Assembly (NCBI RefSeq): GCF_009827305.1
Contig: NZ_WTYJ01000001.1
Location: 1 to 64,000 of the forward strand
DNA length: 64,000 bases
DNA from: Croceibacterium xixiisoli
GTDB lineage: Bacteria; Pseudomonadota; Alphaproteobacteria; Sphingomonadales; Sphingomonadaceae
Direction of reading: 5' to 3'
Shown here: positions 45,108 through 53,088 of the stretch, in pieces
Layout of the letters: each line of letters starts with the position of its first letter
How positions within the stretch are numbered: the stretch's first letter is position 1
The notes under the pieces: model-generated
What the model was told of the DNA's origin: nothing
Seen by the model: only the letters and a program-made list of their open reading frames with translations
The model's database searches: none
Translations under genes and position numbers: made by a program

Positions 45108-47639
45108 GTGAAATCCCCCCGCGTCTCCCCCTTATCCGGCGGCCGTCTGCGGGCGGTGCTCGGCCCGACGAACACCGGCAAGACCCATCTCGCCATCGAA
45201 CGTCTGTGCGGCCATTCCAGCGGCGCGATCGGTTTCCCGCTCCGCCTGCTCGCGCGGGAGGTGTATGACAAGGTGCGCGCGATCAAGGGCGATGCCCAGG
45301 TTGCGCTGATCACCGGGGAAGAACGGATCGAACCGCCCAACGCGCGCTATTTCCTCTGCACGGCGGAGGCCATGCCGCGCGACGGGGGCGGCCATGCCTT
45401 CGTCGCGCTGGATGAAGTGCAATTGTCCGGCGATCGCGAACGCGGGCATATCTTCACCGATCGGCTGCTGCATGCGCGCGGGCGCGAAGAAACCATGCTG
45501 CTGGGTTCTTCCACCATCGAACCGCTGGTGCGCGCCTTGCTGCCGGGTGTGGAGGTGGAAACCCGCCCGCGCTTTTCCACCCTCACCCATGTCGGCATTA
45601 CCAAGCTGTCGCGCCTGCCGCCACGCTCCGCCGTGGTCGCCTTCTCGGTGGAACAGGTCTACACCGTGGCCGAAATGCTGCGCCGGTTTCGCGGCGGGGC
45701 GGCGGTGGTGATGGGCGCGCTGAGCCCGGAAACGCGCAACCGCCAGGTGGAATTGTTCCAATCGGGGGAGGTGGATTACATCGTCGCCACCGATGCCATC
45801 GGCATGGGGCTCAATCTCGATGTCCATCACGTCGCCTTCGCCTCGCTCAGCAAATATGATGGTCAACGGCAGCGGCGCCTGACCCCGGCAGAAATGGCTC
45901 AGATCGCCGGCCGCGCCGGGCGCCACCATCAGGATGGCACCTTCGGTACACTGGCCGGCAGCCATGGCCGCGATGCCCCCGGCTTCACCGAGGATGAGAT
46001 CTTCGGCATCGAAAGCCACCGCTTCGCCCCGATGACCAAGCTGTTCTGGCGCGAACCGCAACCGCGCTTCAGCAGCCTGGCGGTGCTGATCGCCGATCTG
46101 GAGGCCCGGCCGGACGAACCCCAGCTGGCGCCCGCGCCTGAAGCGATCGATCTGGCGGTGCTCAAGCGGCTGGCCGAAGATCCTGCCACGGCGACAGGCC
46201 TGTCTTCCCCGGGGCAGATCCGGCGGTTCTGGGAAACCTGCCAATTGCCCGATTTCCGGCAGCAGGGGGTGGATGCCCACGCCCGTTTCGTCGGTCGCCT
46301 GTGGCGCGATCTGCGTCATGGCCAGATCGGCGCAGACTATGTCGCGGCGCGCATTGGTGAACTCGGCCGTGTTGACGGCGATATCGACACGTTGCAGGGC
46401 CGTATCGCCGCAATCCGCAGCTGGGCCTATATCTGCCAGCGACCGGATTGGGTGCTGGCGCGGGATGAAATGGCAGCCCGGGCCCGCTCTGCCGAAGCGC
46501 GTCTGTCCGATGCGCTGCACCAGCGGTTGACGGAACGTTTCGTCAATCGCCGGACGGCGGTATTGATGCGCGGATTGGGAAAGGATGCAGGTCTTTTGCG
46601 GGTGACATTGGAACAGGATGACCAGGTGAAGGTCGAAGGCGAAACGATCGGCCGGCTCGACGGCTTCCGTTTCGTGGTCGATCCGACCGCCGGGCATGAA
46701 GACCGCAAGCTGATGCTCGCCGCCGCCGAACGGCATATGCCGCAACTGCTGGCGGAAAAGGCCGATGCCATGCTGCGCAGCGAATTGGGCGATCTGGTGC
46801 TCGAACAGGGGGAGCTGCGCCGCGACGGGCGCGCCATGGCCGTGCTCGAACGCGGCAAATCCCCCAGCCTGCCGCGCCTGGTTCTGGCCAAGGAATTCGC
46901 CGTTCTGCCCTCGGCCGAGCGGACCCGCTTGACCGACGCCCTGCAAGCGTGGCTGGACAAGGCGCTCAGCCCGCTGACCCCGCTGCGCAAGCTGGAAGAT
47001 GCTGCCCGCGATCCCGAAGCGGGCAGCGAAGTGCGCGCCCTGCTGCTGACGCTGGTCGATCGCAATGGCGATGTGCAGCGCGAATCCGCGGGCCTGGCCC
47101 AGATTCCCAAGGACAAGCGCCCGCTGCTCCGCCGGCTGGGCGTGACGATCGGCGCGCTCGATGTCTTCGTCCCCGCGCTGCTCAAGCCTGCCCCGCGCCG
47201 GCTGCTGCAGGCGATCGGTGCCGATCGGCGCCCGGTGCGCCCGGCGATGGAGGCCGTGATCGAAGGCGGCAAGCATGTGCCGGCCGGCTATCGCCGCGCC
47301 GGCGACCAGGCGGTCCGCGTCGATATGGCGGAAAAGCTGTTTCGCGCCGCATATGAACAGCGCGCCAGGCAGGCCGCGCAGAATCTCGGCTTTACCGTCG
47401 ATGTGGCTCTGCCGACCTCGATGGGGCTGCTGCCCGACAATTTCCAGCGGCTGATGCGCGATGCCGGTTTCCGGCCCGGCCAGGTCCGCCCCTTGGTGGA
47501 AGGCGCCTTTGGTCCGCCCGCCCCGCAACGCTGGAGCTGGCGCCCGCCGCGCAAGGACAAGGCCCCGCCCCGCACCGATCGCGCTGCCGTGGCCGTGGAA
47601 GGCAGTGCCTTCGCCGCCCTGGCCGATCTGATGCGCTGA
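45108..47639 (+). CDS. Suv3-type mitochondrial/alphaproteobacterial RNA helicase
   Basis: An 843-residue superfamily 2 helicase closest in plan to eukaryotic mitochondrial SUPV3L1. Walker A is GPTNTGKTHLA near the N-terminus; the motif II region is VALDEVQLSGD; motif III-like STIEPL and motif VI QIAGRAGRHHQDG follow. The long C-terminal half (about 400 residues) lacks recognisable motifs apart from a Lys/Arg-rich tail. It probably unwinds RNA for degradation or ribosome assembly. A GTG at 45108 (VKSPRVSPLSGG) is used; nothing protein-like lies upstream. An S4 RNA-binding gene follows. Confidence 0.88.
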   Translation: MKSPRVSPLSGGRLRAVLGPTNTGKTHLAIERLCGHSSGAIGFPLRLLAREVYDKVRAIKGDAQVALITGEERIEPPNARYFLCTAEAMPRDGGGHAFVALDEVQLSGDRERGHIFTDRLLHARGREETMLLGSSTIEPLVRALLPGVEVETRPRFSTLTHVGITKLSRLPPRSAVVAFSVEQVYTVAEMLRRFRGGAAVVMGALSPETRNRQVELFQSGEVDYIVATDAIGMGLNLDVHHVAFASLSKYDGQRQRRLTPAEMAQIAGRAGRHHQDGTFGTLAGSHGRDAPGFTEDEIFGIESHRFAPMTKLFWREPQPRFSSLAVLIADLEARPDEPQLAPAPEAIDLAVLKRLAEDPATATGLSSPGQIRRFWETCQLPDFRQQGVDAHARFVGRLWRDLRHGQIGADYVAARIGELGRVDGDIDTLQGRIAAIRSWAYICQRPDWVLARDEMAARARSAEARLSDALHQRLTERFVNRRTAVLMRGLGKDAGLLRVTLEQDDQVKVEGETIGRLDGFRFVVDPTAGHEDRKLMLAAAERHMPQLLAEKADAMLRSELGDLVLEQGELRRDGRAMAVLERGKSPSLPRLVLAKEFAVLPSAERTRLTDALQAWLDKALSPLTPLRKLEDAARDPEAGSEVRALLLTLVDRNGDVQRESAGLAQIPKDKRPLLRRLGVTIGALDVFVPALLKPAPRRLLQAIGADRRPVRPAMEAVIEGGKHVPAGYRRAGDQAVRVDMAEKLFRAAYEQRARQAAQNLGFTVDVALPTSMGLLPDNFQRLMRDAGFRPGQVRPLVEGAFGPPAPQRWSWRPPRKDKAPPRTDRAAVAVEGSAFAALADLMR

Positions 47640-47660
47640 TCTTTTCGAGGCAACGCGCGG

Positions 47661-47972
47661 ATGCGGATCGATCGGCTGCTGTTCTTTCTCCGCTTTTCCA
47701 AGTCGCGAACGCTCGCGCAGCGATGGGTGGCAGAGGGGCATATGCGGCTGAATGGCAGGCGTATCACGGGGCAGGATACGGCAGTGATGCCGGGCGACGT
47801 GCTGACCCTGCCCCTAATGCAAAGCGTCTGTGTGGTAGAAATCCTTTCTTTGCCGGAGCGTCGCGGCCCGGCAGAGGAGGCCCGGGCCTGCTATCGTATG
47901 CTTGACGCTGGGCGAACTATCGCCATAGCAGGCCCCGACTGCCGCCAGGAAGAAGGAAAGGCGCACCAATGA
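47661..47972 (+). CDS. S4-domain RNA-binding protein (HslR/Hsp15-like)
   Basis: A 103-residue protein whose first 50 residues are an S4 domain ([19 protein letters not shown], then [10 protein letters not shown] and VMPGDVLTL). HslR-type proteins bind stalled large ribosomal subunits that carry a nascent chain. The C-terminal half is poorly conserved. It follows the RNA helicase gene by 21 bases and overlaps fdxA by four bases (ATGA), indicating one operon. Confidence 0.88.
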   Translation: MRIDRLLFFLRFSKSRTLAQRWVAEGHMRLNGRRITGQDTAVMPGDVLTLPLMQSVCVVEILSLPERRGPAEEARACYRMLDAGRTIAIAGPDCRQEEGKAHQ

Positions 47973-48307
47973 CCTATGTCGTCACCGACGCATGCATCCG
48001 ATGCAAATATACCGACTGCGTCGAAGTATGTCCGGTTGACTGCTTCTACGAAGGCGAAAACATGCTGGTGATCAATCCCAGCGAATGTATCGACTGCGGC
48101 GTGTGCGAACCCGAATGCCCGGCAGAAGCAATCCTTCCCGACACCGAAGGCGGGCTGGAAAAATGGATGGAACTGAACTCCAAATTTTCCGCCGAATGGC
48201 CGAACATCACCCAGCGCAAGGATGCGCCGGCTGACGCGGATGAATTCAAGGCCATCCAGGACAAGTTCGACACCTATTTCTCCGCCGAACCGGGCGAAGG
48301 CGATTGA
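47969..48307 (+). CDS. fdxA: Seven-iron ferredoxin FdxA
   Basis: A 112-residue ferredoxin. The two cluster motifs are [14 protein letters not shown], with the spacing of a combined 3Fe-4S/4Fe-4S protein, and [12 protein letters not shown]. The C-terminal extension ([16 protein letters not shown]) is typical of the FdxA family in Proteobacteria. It is a soluble electron carrier; its partner here is unknown. It is translationally coupled to the S4 gene. CarD follows after about 270 bases. Confidence 0.95.
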   Translation: MTYVVTDACIRCKYTDCVEVCPVDCFYEGENMLVINPSECIDCGVCEPECPAEAILPDTEGGLEKWMELNSKFSAEWPNITQRKDAPADADEFKAIQDKFDTYFSAEPGEGD

Positions 48308-48361
48308 TTGGCGTTTCGGCCTGCGGGCCGGTTTGACCGCTGAAATGGGCGCTTTGGCGCG

Positions 48362-48415
48362 CCGCCAGCTCCGAATCGTGCGGGGCTGGCGGAATTGTTA
48401 CGAATCTGCTATATA
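48362..48415 (+). promoter_or_regulatory. Hairpin and extended -10 promoter ahead of carD
   Basis: An 8-bp stem CCGCCAGC/GCTGGCGG (48362-48392) may end fdxA. It is followed by TGCTATATA (48407-48415), an extended -10 element. If used, it gives carD a leader of about 155 bases that contains further GC-rich complementary segments such as CCTGCTGCC and GGCAGG. Confidence 0.45.
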
Positions 48416-48576
48416 GCCGATCACCTGCTGCCCTTCTTACGGGTTGCGGGCGAACTAGGAAGGCAGGTTTCCCCGCCAGCAGCGTTACATCAAGGGTGTC
48501 ATGGGTCGCCGATCAGTCGTGCGGCCATGTTGCCTTTTACGCGTGCGGCGTTCCTGCCGGAACGAAAGGACTCTCA

Positions 48577-49110
48577 ATGGCTGCAAATGCCCCCGGCTTC
48601 GACGTCGGCGATTATGTTGTCTATCCCAAGCATGGTGTAGGTAGAGTCGTGGAGCTGCAGAGCGAAGAAATCGCTGGCATGAAGCTCGAATTGTATGTGC
48701 TGCGTTTTGAAAAGGAGCGGATGACGCTCCGCGTTCCGGTCAACAAGGTTGAAGCGATCGGCATGCGCAAGCTTTCCAGCGACAAGACGCTGAAGGAAGC
48801 CATGGAAACGCTCAAGGGCAAGCCCAAGGTCAAGCGCACCATGTGGTCGCGCCGCGCGCAGGAATATGAAGCGAAGATCAATTCGGGCGATCTGGTATCG
48901 ATCGCCGAAGTGACCCGCGACCTGTTCCGCCCTGACGATCAGCCGGAACAGAGCTATTCCGAACGGCAGATCTTCGAAGCCGCTTCCAGCCGCCTGGCGC
49001 GCGAACTCGCCGCCATGGAAAAGACGGATGAACCGGCTGCGCTGAACAAGATCCTGGACGTGCTGCGCAAGCATGCACCCCAGTATTACGACAGCACCGA
49101 AGACGCATAA
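48577..49110 (+). CDS. carD: CarD-family transcription regulator
   Basis: A 177-residue CarD/CdnL protein. The N-terminal RNA-polymerase-interacting Tudor-like domain is clear (FDVGDYVVYPKHGVGRVVELQ, LYVLRFEKERMTLRVPVNK), followed by the helical DNA-binding domain (MWSRRAQEYEAKINSGD, SERQIFEAASSRLARELA). It binds the RNA polymerase beta subunit and stabilises open complexes, often at rRNA promoters. The ATG at 48577 follows GAAAGGA. A strong terminator follows. Confidence 0.94.
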   Translation: MAANAPGFDVGDYVVYPKHGVGRVVELQSEEIAGMKLELYVLRFEKERMTLRVPVNKVEAIGMRKLSSDKTLKEAMETLKGKPKVKRTMWSRRAQEYEAKINSGDLVSIAEVTRDLFRPDDQPEQSYSERQIFEAASSRLARELAAMEKTDEPAALNKILDVLRKHAPQYYDSTEDA

Positions 49111-49140
49111 TCCGCGTTATCGATCTCCGGATCACAAATG

Positions 49141-49171
49141 GGGTCGCCCTTCGGGGCGGCCCTTTTCTTTT
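49141..49171 (+). terminator. Rho-independent terminator of carD
   Basis: A 9-bp stem GGGTCGCCC/GGGCGGCCC with one T-G wobble and a TTCG loop, followed by TTTTCTTTT. It lies 30 bases after the carD stop. Confidence 0.93.
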
Positions 49172-49297
49172 GTCACCCCTCTGCCCGGATGCCCGCCGGC
49201 ATCATCGGTCAACAACCGATCCTGTCCGACCAGTGCAATGGCATTGCCTACGACCAAAGCGTATTATTGCATTAACACACAAACACAGGACAGGCCG

Positions 49298-50092
49298 ATG
49301 CGACTCGATAATCTTTTCAAGGCCCTGGGCTCTACAATCGGCCCCGCCATCGCGGCAACGGCGGCCAGCATAGCCAATGGGCTCAAAGATGGTGGATACA
49401 GGGAAGGCCGGGTGGATTTCAATCTCGGCAAGGCCGTTCCGCTCGACCGACTCGATATCGGGGAGGACACGCCTGCGGAAGAACTGCCAGGCGAAGTAAT
49501 CGTCATCGGTCCCGATCATGTGGCCATCTGCCAGGGGGAAAGCTTTACTATCAGCGTGGATGAGGCAAGCGATGACACCACCGCCCTGCATGACGGGCTG
49601 CGCTTTGCCTTTATCGATGGCACGCTCAGCATCAGCCGGGCTCCGGGATGTTCGGCCCAGCCTGCAACCCTGCGCATCACCACCCCGATCATGCCGCGTG
49701 CGCTGGCTCTGGCCGGATCTGGCGATCTGTCCGCCACCGCCCTTTCCGGAAATGCCGCGCTTACCCTCACGGGATCTGGACGGCTGCAGATCGACAGCAT
49801 TGAGGCTGAACGACTGGAAGTGACCCTGGCCGGCAGCGGGCGCCTCTCCGGCACGGGCATGGCGGAACAGGTCCATCTTTCGGTACTCGGCAGCGGCCAC
49901 GCCGAACTGGCGGGGCTGAAGGCGGGCAAGGCGGATGTTACCATGGCTGGATCGGGTCGGGTTGCGCTCAGCTGTGACGGCGATGTCGATGTCACCATCC
50001 TGGGATCGGGCAAGGTCATCCTGCACGGCAATGCACGCTGCCGTATCAGTGGTCTGGGATCAGGCCGGGTGGTCTGCGAACGGCCGCACTGA
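49298..50092 (+). CDS. GIN-domain (DUF2807-like) protein without signal peptide
   Basis: A 264-residue protein. The C-terminal two-thirds is a GIN/head-type right-handed beta-helix with short repeats containing GSG (LAGSGDL, LTGSGRL, LAGSGRL, LGSGHAE, AGSGRVA, LGSGKV, LGSGRV). The first 100 residues are a helical segment (MRLDNLFKALGSTIGPAIA) and a region with a DEASDD cluster. Most GIN proteins are exported; no cleavable signal is visible here, so it may be cytoplasmic or use another route. The ATG at 49298 follows AGGACAGG; the frame upstream of it is not protein-like. Function unknown. Confidence 0.82.
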   Translation: MRLDNLFKALGSTIGPAIAATAASIANGLKDGGYREGRVDFNLGKAVPLDRLDIGEDTPAEELPGEVIVIGPDHVAICQGESFTISVDEASDDTTALHDGLRFAFIDGTLSISRAPGCSAQPATLRITTPIMPRALALAGSGDLSATALSGNAALTLTGSGRLQIDSIEAERLEVTLAGSGRLSGTGMAEQVHLSVLGSGHAELAGLKAGKADVTMAGSGRVALSCDGDVDVTILGSGKVILHGNARCRISGLGSGRVVCERPH

Positions 50093-50204
50093 TCTCCATC
50101 CACCGCCCCCGGCCCCCCAATGGACGCAATTCTTTGACCGCGCGGCACGGATGATTGTGCCCCTTCCGCCATCAGGGCATAGAGCCCGACGGAAGGAATT
50201 GGTC

Positions 50205-50540
50205 ATGCCGCGCACCCCGATCCTGATTCTCGCCCTCACCTCCAGCCTGTTGCTGGGCGGATGCCTGGCCAAGGCCGCCGTGGGTGTCGTTACCGCTCCG
50301 GTCAGGATCGCCAGCAAGGGCGTCGATCTGGCCACCACCAGCCAATCCGAAGCGGATGAGAATCGCGGCCGAGAACTCCGCCGCCGGGAAGAACGTTATG
50401 GCCAGCTGGAACGCGATTACGCGCGGCAGACCCAGCGCTGCGAACAGGGCCGCGCCGATGCCTGCGACCAAGCCCGCGTCATCTATGATGAAATGACCGC
50501 GCTGCGCCCCAGCATTCCCGTCGAACCTGCCCGCCGCTGA
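50205..50540 (+). CDS. Small lipoprotein with coiled-coil C-terminus
   Basis: A 111-residue lipoprotein: signal peptide then lipobox LLLGGC. A short hydrophobic-to-polar segment (AVGVVTAPVRIASKG) is followed by a charged helix (ENRGRELRRREERYGQLERDYARQ) with one Cys pair (RCEQGRADACDQA). No family is known to me. GGAAGGA precedes the ATG. The second Coq7-type gene starts 17 bases later, so they are probably co-transcribed. Confidence 0.75.
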   Translation: MPRTPILILALTSSLLLGGCLAKAAVGVVTAPVRIASKGVDLATTSQSEADENRGRELRRREERYGQLERDYARQTQRCEQGRADACDQARVIYDEMTALRPSIPVEPARR

Positions 50541-50556
50541 GCGGACGCCCTCGGGG

Positions 50557-51099
50557 ATGGCGCTGACCGGGTCTCTCAGCCGGGGTGAAACGCTCGGCGA
50601 TCGGATCATGAAGGTCGATCATGCGGGCGAACATGGCGCGGTGTGCATCTATCGCACCCAGCGCTGGCTTGCCCGATGGCGCGCGCCGCAGATGGTGGCA
50701 GAACTCGATCATTTCATTGCGCATGAACGATCGCATCGCGCGCTCTTCGGTGCAGAGCTGTCCCGCCGGGGCTGCTCGCGCTGTCGCAGCTATCTGCTCT
50801 GCGGTTTGGGCGGCTTCACGCTGGGTTTCGCAACCGGCCTGGCGGGCCAGCGCGCTATCGCGGCAACCACCGTCGCAATCGAGCGCGTGGTACTGCGCCA
50901 CATGCAGGAACAGGTCGCAGTCTTACAGGGGATCGACCAACCCGCGACCGACCTGCTGCGGCTGATTCTGATCGATGAGCAGGAACATCACGATCTGTCG
51001 GCCAGCCGGATCAGCCAATCCAGCCTCTCGACTCGCCTGATTGACGCGATCGTGACGGCATCGACAGAGGCCGTCATCTGGCTCGGCATGCGGCTCTAG
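50557..51099 (+). CDS. Second Coq7-family di-iron protein
   Basis: A 180-residue protein with all six di-iron ligands of the Coq7 family: Glu25 (DHAGEHGA), Glu57 and His60 (ERSH), Glu109 (AIERVVLRH), Glu141 and His144 (EQEHHD). It is clearly diverged from the Coq7 at 23282-23797 and has a basic Trp-rich segment (RTQRWLARWRAP) and a Cys cluster (RRGCSRCRSYLLCG) not present there. It may hydroxylate a different position of the quinone ring or serve under different oxygen supply; neither can be read from the sequence. Its stop codon overlaps an intergenic repeat. Confidence 0.87.
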   Translation: MALTGSLSRGETLGDRIMKVDHAGEHGAVCIYRTQRWLARWRAPQMVAELDHFIAHERSHRALFGAELSRRGCSRCRSYLLCGLGGFTLGFATGLAGQRAIAATTVAIERVVLRHMQEQVAVLQGIDQPATDLLRLILIDEQEHHDLSASRISQSSLSTRLIDAIVTASTEAVIWLGMRL

Positions 51100-51197
51100 A
51101 GCGGTTTTCGATCCGATTGCATCGGATCTCCGCTCTAATTCCCTTTGTTTGCCGCAATTTCCGAATCAGCAGGTGATTCCACCTGCTTGGAAATCGC
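51098..51197. repeat. Two-hairpin intergenic repeat, copy 2 (inverted relative to copy 1)
   Basis: Hairpin B (51098-51136) has arms AGAGCGG/CCGCTCT and GATCCGAT/ATCGGATC; hairpin A (51154-51197) has GCAATTTCC/GGAAATCGC and AGCAGGTG/CACCTGCT. It is the reverse complement of the element at 31604-31702, with about nine substitutions and a four-base insertion. Its first two bases are the last two of the stop codon of the preceding gene, as in copy 1. The convergent Sua5 gene ends 38 bases to its right. Confidence 0.9.
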
Positions 51198-51234
51198 TTT
51201 AAGCCTCCCGGCCAACAGCCCGCCTCACCCGTGA

Positions 51235-52182
51235 TTACACCGCCGCGCGCTGCAGCCGGTCGTTGATCGCCGCACCGATGCCGCCCTCGGGGATCGGCGC
51301 AATGGCAATGCGTGGAAACGGCGATGCCGCCGCTTCATGCAGGCAGGCGTAAAGCCGCGCGGCCGCTTCGGCCGGATCGCCTTGGGTTGACAGATTGCTG
51401 TGCCCCGCCAGCGCGCCGAACCCGATCAGGAACTCGTCCGGCTCTGCCGCCGTGGCCCGCAGCCGCACCGGCTTGCCCGGGGCGTAATGGCTGGCCAGCT
51501 GGCCCGGCGCCTCGATGCCCGCCGCTTCGCTGCGCGGCATTCCCGGGCCCAGCAGCTGTGCCAGCTCTTCGCCCGGAATCGGGCCGGGCCGCAGCACGGT
51601 CCACCCCGCGTCGGGCCTCAGGGCAACGATGGTCGATTCGACGCCCTGCGCGCAGTCCCCTCCATCCAGAATCGATCCGAATCCCTGCGGCAGCGAATCG
51701 GCCACATGCTGCGCCCGCGTCGGGCTGATCGCTCCGCTGCGATTGGCCGATGGCGCCGCCAATGGCACCGCCGCCTGTTCCAGCAGCGCCCGCATCACCG
51801 GATGCGCCGGCATGCGCAGGGCGATGGTCGGCAGACCGGCCGTCACCGCTGGCGCCACCGGGCCATCGGGCTGACGCGGCAGCACCAGAGTCAGCGGCCC
51901 GGGCCAAAAATGCTGTGCCAGCAGCTGCGCCCGCGCATCGAACTGCGCCAGCTGCTCGGCCGCCGCCAGCGTGGGCACATGCACGATCAGCGGGTTGAAA
52001 TCGGGCCGCCCCTTGGCGCGATAGATCGCCGCCACTGCCGTTTCGCTGTCGGCCCGCGCGGCCAGCCCGTACACCGTCTCGGTCGGCACCGCGACCAGCG
52101 CGCCCTGGCGCAGCCGATCGACGGCCAGGGCAATCCCCGCCGCATCGGGCGCAATCCATTCGGTTCGCTGCTTGCCGCTCAT
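51235..52182 (-). CDS. L-threonylcarbamoyladenylate synthase (Sua5/YwlC type)
   Basis: A 315-residue enzyme that makes threonylcarbamoyl-AMP from threonine, bicarbonate and ATP for the t6A modification of tRNAs decoding ANN codons. The YrdC domain is unmistakable: GALVAVPTETVYGLAARAD, IYRAKGRPDFNPLIVHV, FWPGPLTLVLPR, LAAPSANRSGAISPT. The C-terminal Sua5 domain (about 215-315) follows the linker APGQLASHYAPGKPVRL. The DUF815 gene is divergent, with 26 bases between start codons. Confidence 0.94.
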   Translation of the reverse strand: MSGKQRTEWIAPDAAGIALAVDRLRQGALVAVPTETVYGLAARADSETAVAAIYRAKGRPDFNPLIVHVPTLAAAEQLAQFDARAQLLAQHFWPGPLTLVLPRQPDGPVAPAVTAGLPTIALRMPAHPVMRALLEQAAVPLAAPSANRSGAISPTRAQHVADSLPQGFGSILDGGDCAQGVESTIVALRPDAGWTVLRPGPIPGEELAQLLGPGMPRSEAAGIEAPGQLASHYAPGKPVRLRATAAEPDEFLIGFGALAGHSNLSTQGDPAEAAARLYACLHEAAASPFPRIAIAPIPEGGIGAAINDRLQRAAV

Positions 52183-52208
52183 CGTGGGGCGCTATAGTCC
52201 AACCGGTC

Positions 52209-53048
52209 ATGAATGACCAAGCCGATCCCTCACTGCAGATCCTCACCCGCATCGCCTCCGCGCTGGAGCGTATGGCCCCACCCACGGCCGAACAGCCGGA
52301 CTGGCTGACCGCCCCGGCCTATGTCTGGTCGGAACGCGGTGCCCGCCCGGTTACGGCGTTCGATGCCCAGCCCTTGCGCTTGCTGCAGGGCATAGAGCGG
52401 CAGAAACAGGCGGTGGCCGACAATGTCGAACGCCTCGCCGCCGGTCACGCCGCGCATGACATGCTGCTCTGGGGTGCACGCGGGACCGGCAAATCGGCGC
52501 TGGTGCGCGCCTCGGTCAGCGCGGCGCAGCAAAGCGATGCCAGCCGCATCGCGCTGGTCCAGGTCGGCACCGATGCCCTCACCTCGCTTTCGGCGCTGTT
52601 TGCGGCCCTGGCGGGCATTCCGCGCAACTTCCTCGTCTTCATCGACGATCTCGGCTTTGCGGAGGGGGACAGTGTCGGCCCGCGCCATCTGCGCAGCTGG
52701 CTGGAAGGCGGCGTGGAAGCACGCCCGGCCAATGTCCGCCTGGCGGTGACCGCCAACCGCCGCGCGATCGTCTCGCGCCACATGGCGGAACAGGATGATC
52801 CCATCAATCCGCGCGATGCGCAGGATGATCAGCTAGCCCTGGCCGATCGCTTCGGCCTCTCGCTCGGCTTCCATGCCGTGTCACAGGATGATTATCTGGC
52901 CATGCTGCACGGCTATGCCACCGAATACGGCCTGGCCATAGATGATCACGATGCGCTGGAATGGGCCAAGCGACGCGGCGCCCGTTCGGGCCGCGTCGCG
53001 CGTCATTACATCACCGAATTGGCGGGCCGTTCATCGCGGTCCATCTGA
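52209..53048 (+). CDS. DUF815 AAA-type ATPase
   Basis: A 279-residue ATPase. Walker A is LLWGARGTGKSALVRA; Walker B is FLVFIDDLGF; the sensor region TANRRAIVSRH and a late block GRVARHYITEL are typical of DUF815. Members are widespread in alphaproteobacteria but their substrate is unknown. It is divergent from the Sua5 gene. Confidence 0.9.
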   Translation: MNDQADPSLQILTRIASALERMAPPTAEQPDWLTAPAYVWSERGARPVTAFDAQPLRLLQGIERQKQAVADNVERLAAGHAAHDMLLWGARGTGKSALVRASVSAAQQSDASRIALVQVGTDALTSLSALFAALAGIPRNFLVFIDDLGFAEGDSVGPRHLRSWLEGGVEARPANVRLAVTANRRAIVSRHMAEQDDPINPRDAQDDQLALADRFGLSLGFHAVSQDDYLAMLHGYATEYGLAIDDHDALEWAKRRGARSGRVARHYITELAGRSSRSI

Positions 53049-53088
53049 CCGAGTTCTGCCGCCCTACCCTGTTCAGACACCGCCCTTT

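Noticed and set aside
45132-47741. 869-codon reverse-strand frame opposite the RNA helicase
   Set aside because: Same reason: antisense frame kept open by codon bias; no motif, no ribosome binding site.
49073-49297. 75-codon N-terminal extension of the GIN-domain frame
   Set aside because: It runs through the carD terminator and the end of carD and is not protein-like; the ATG at 49298 has a good ribosome binding site.
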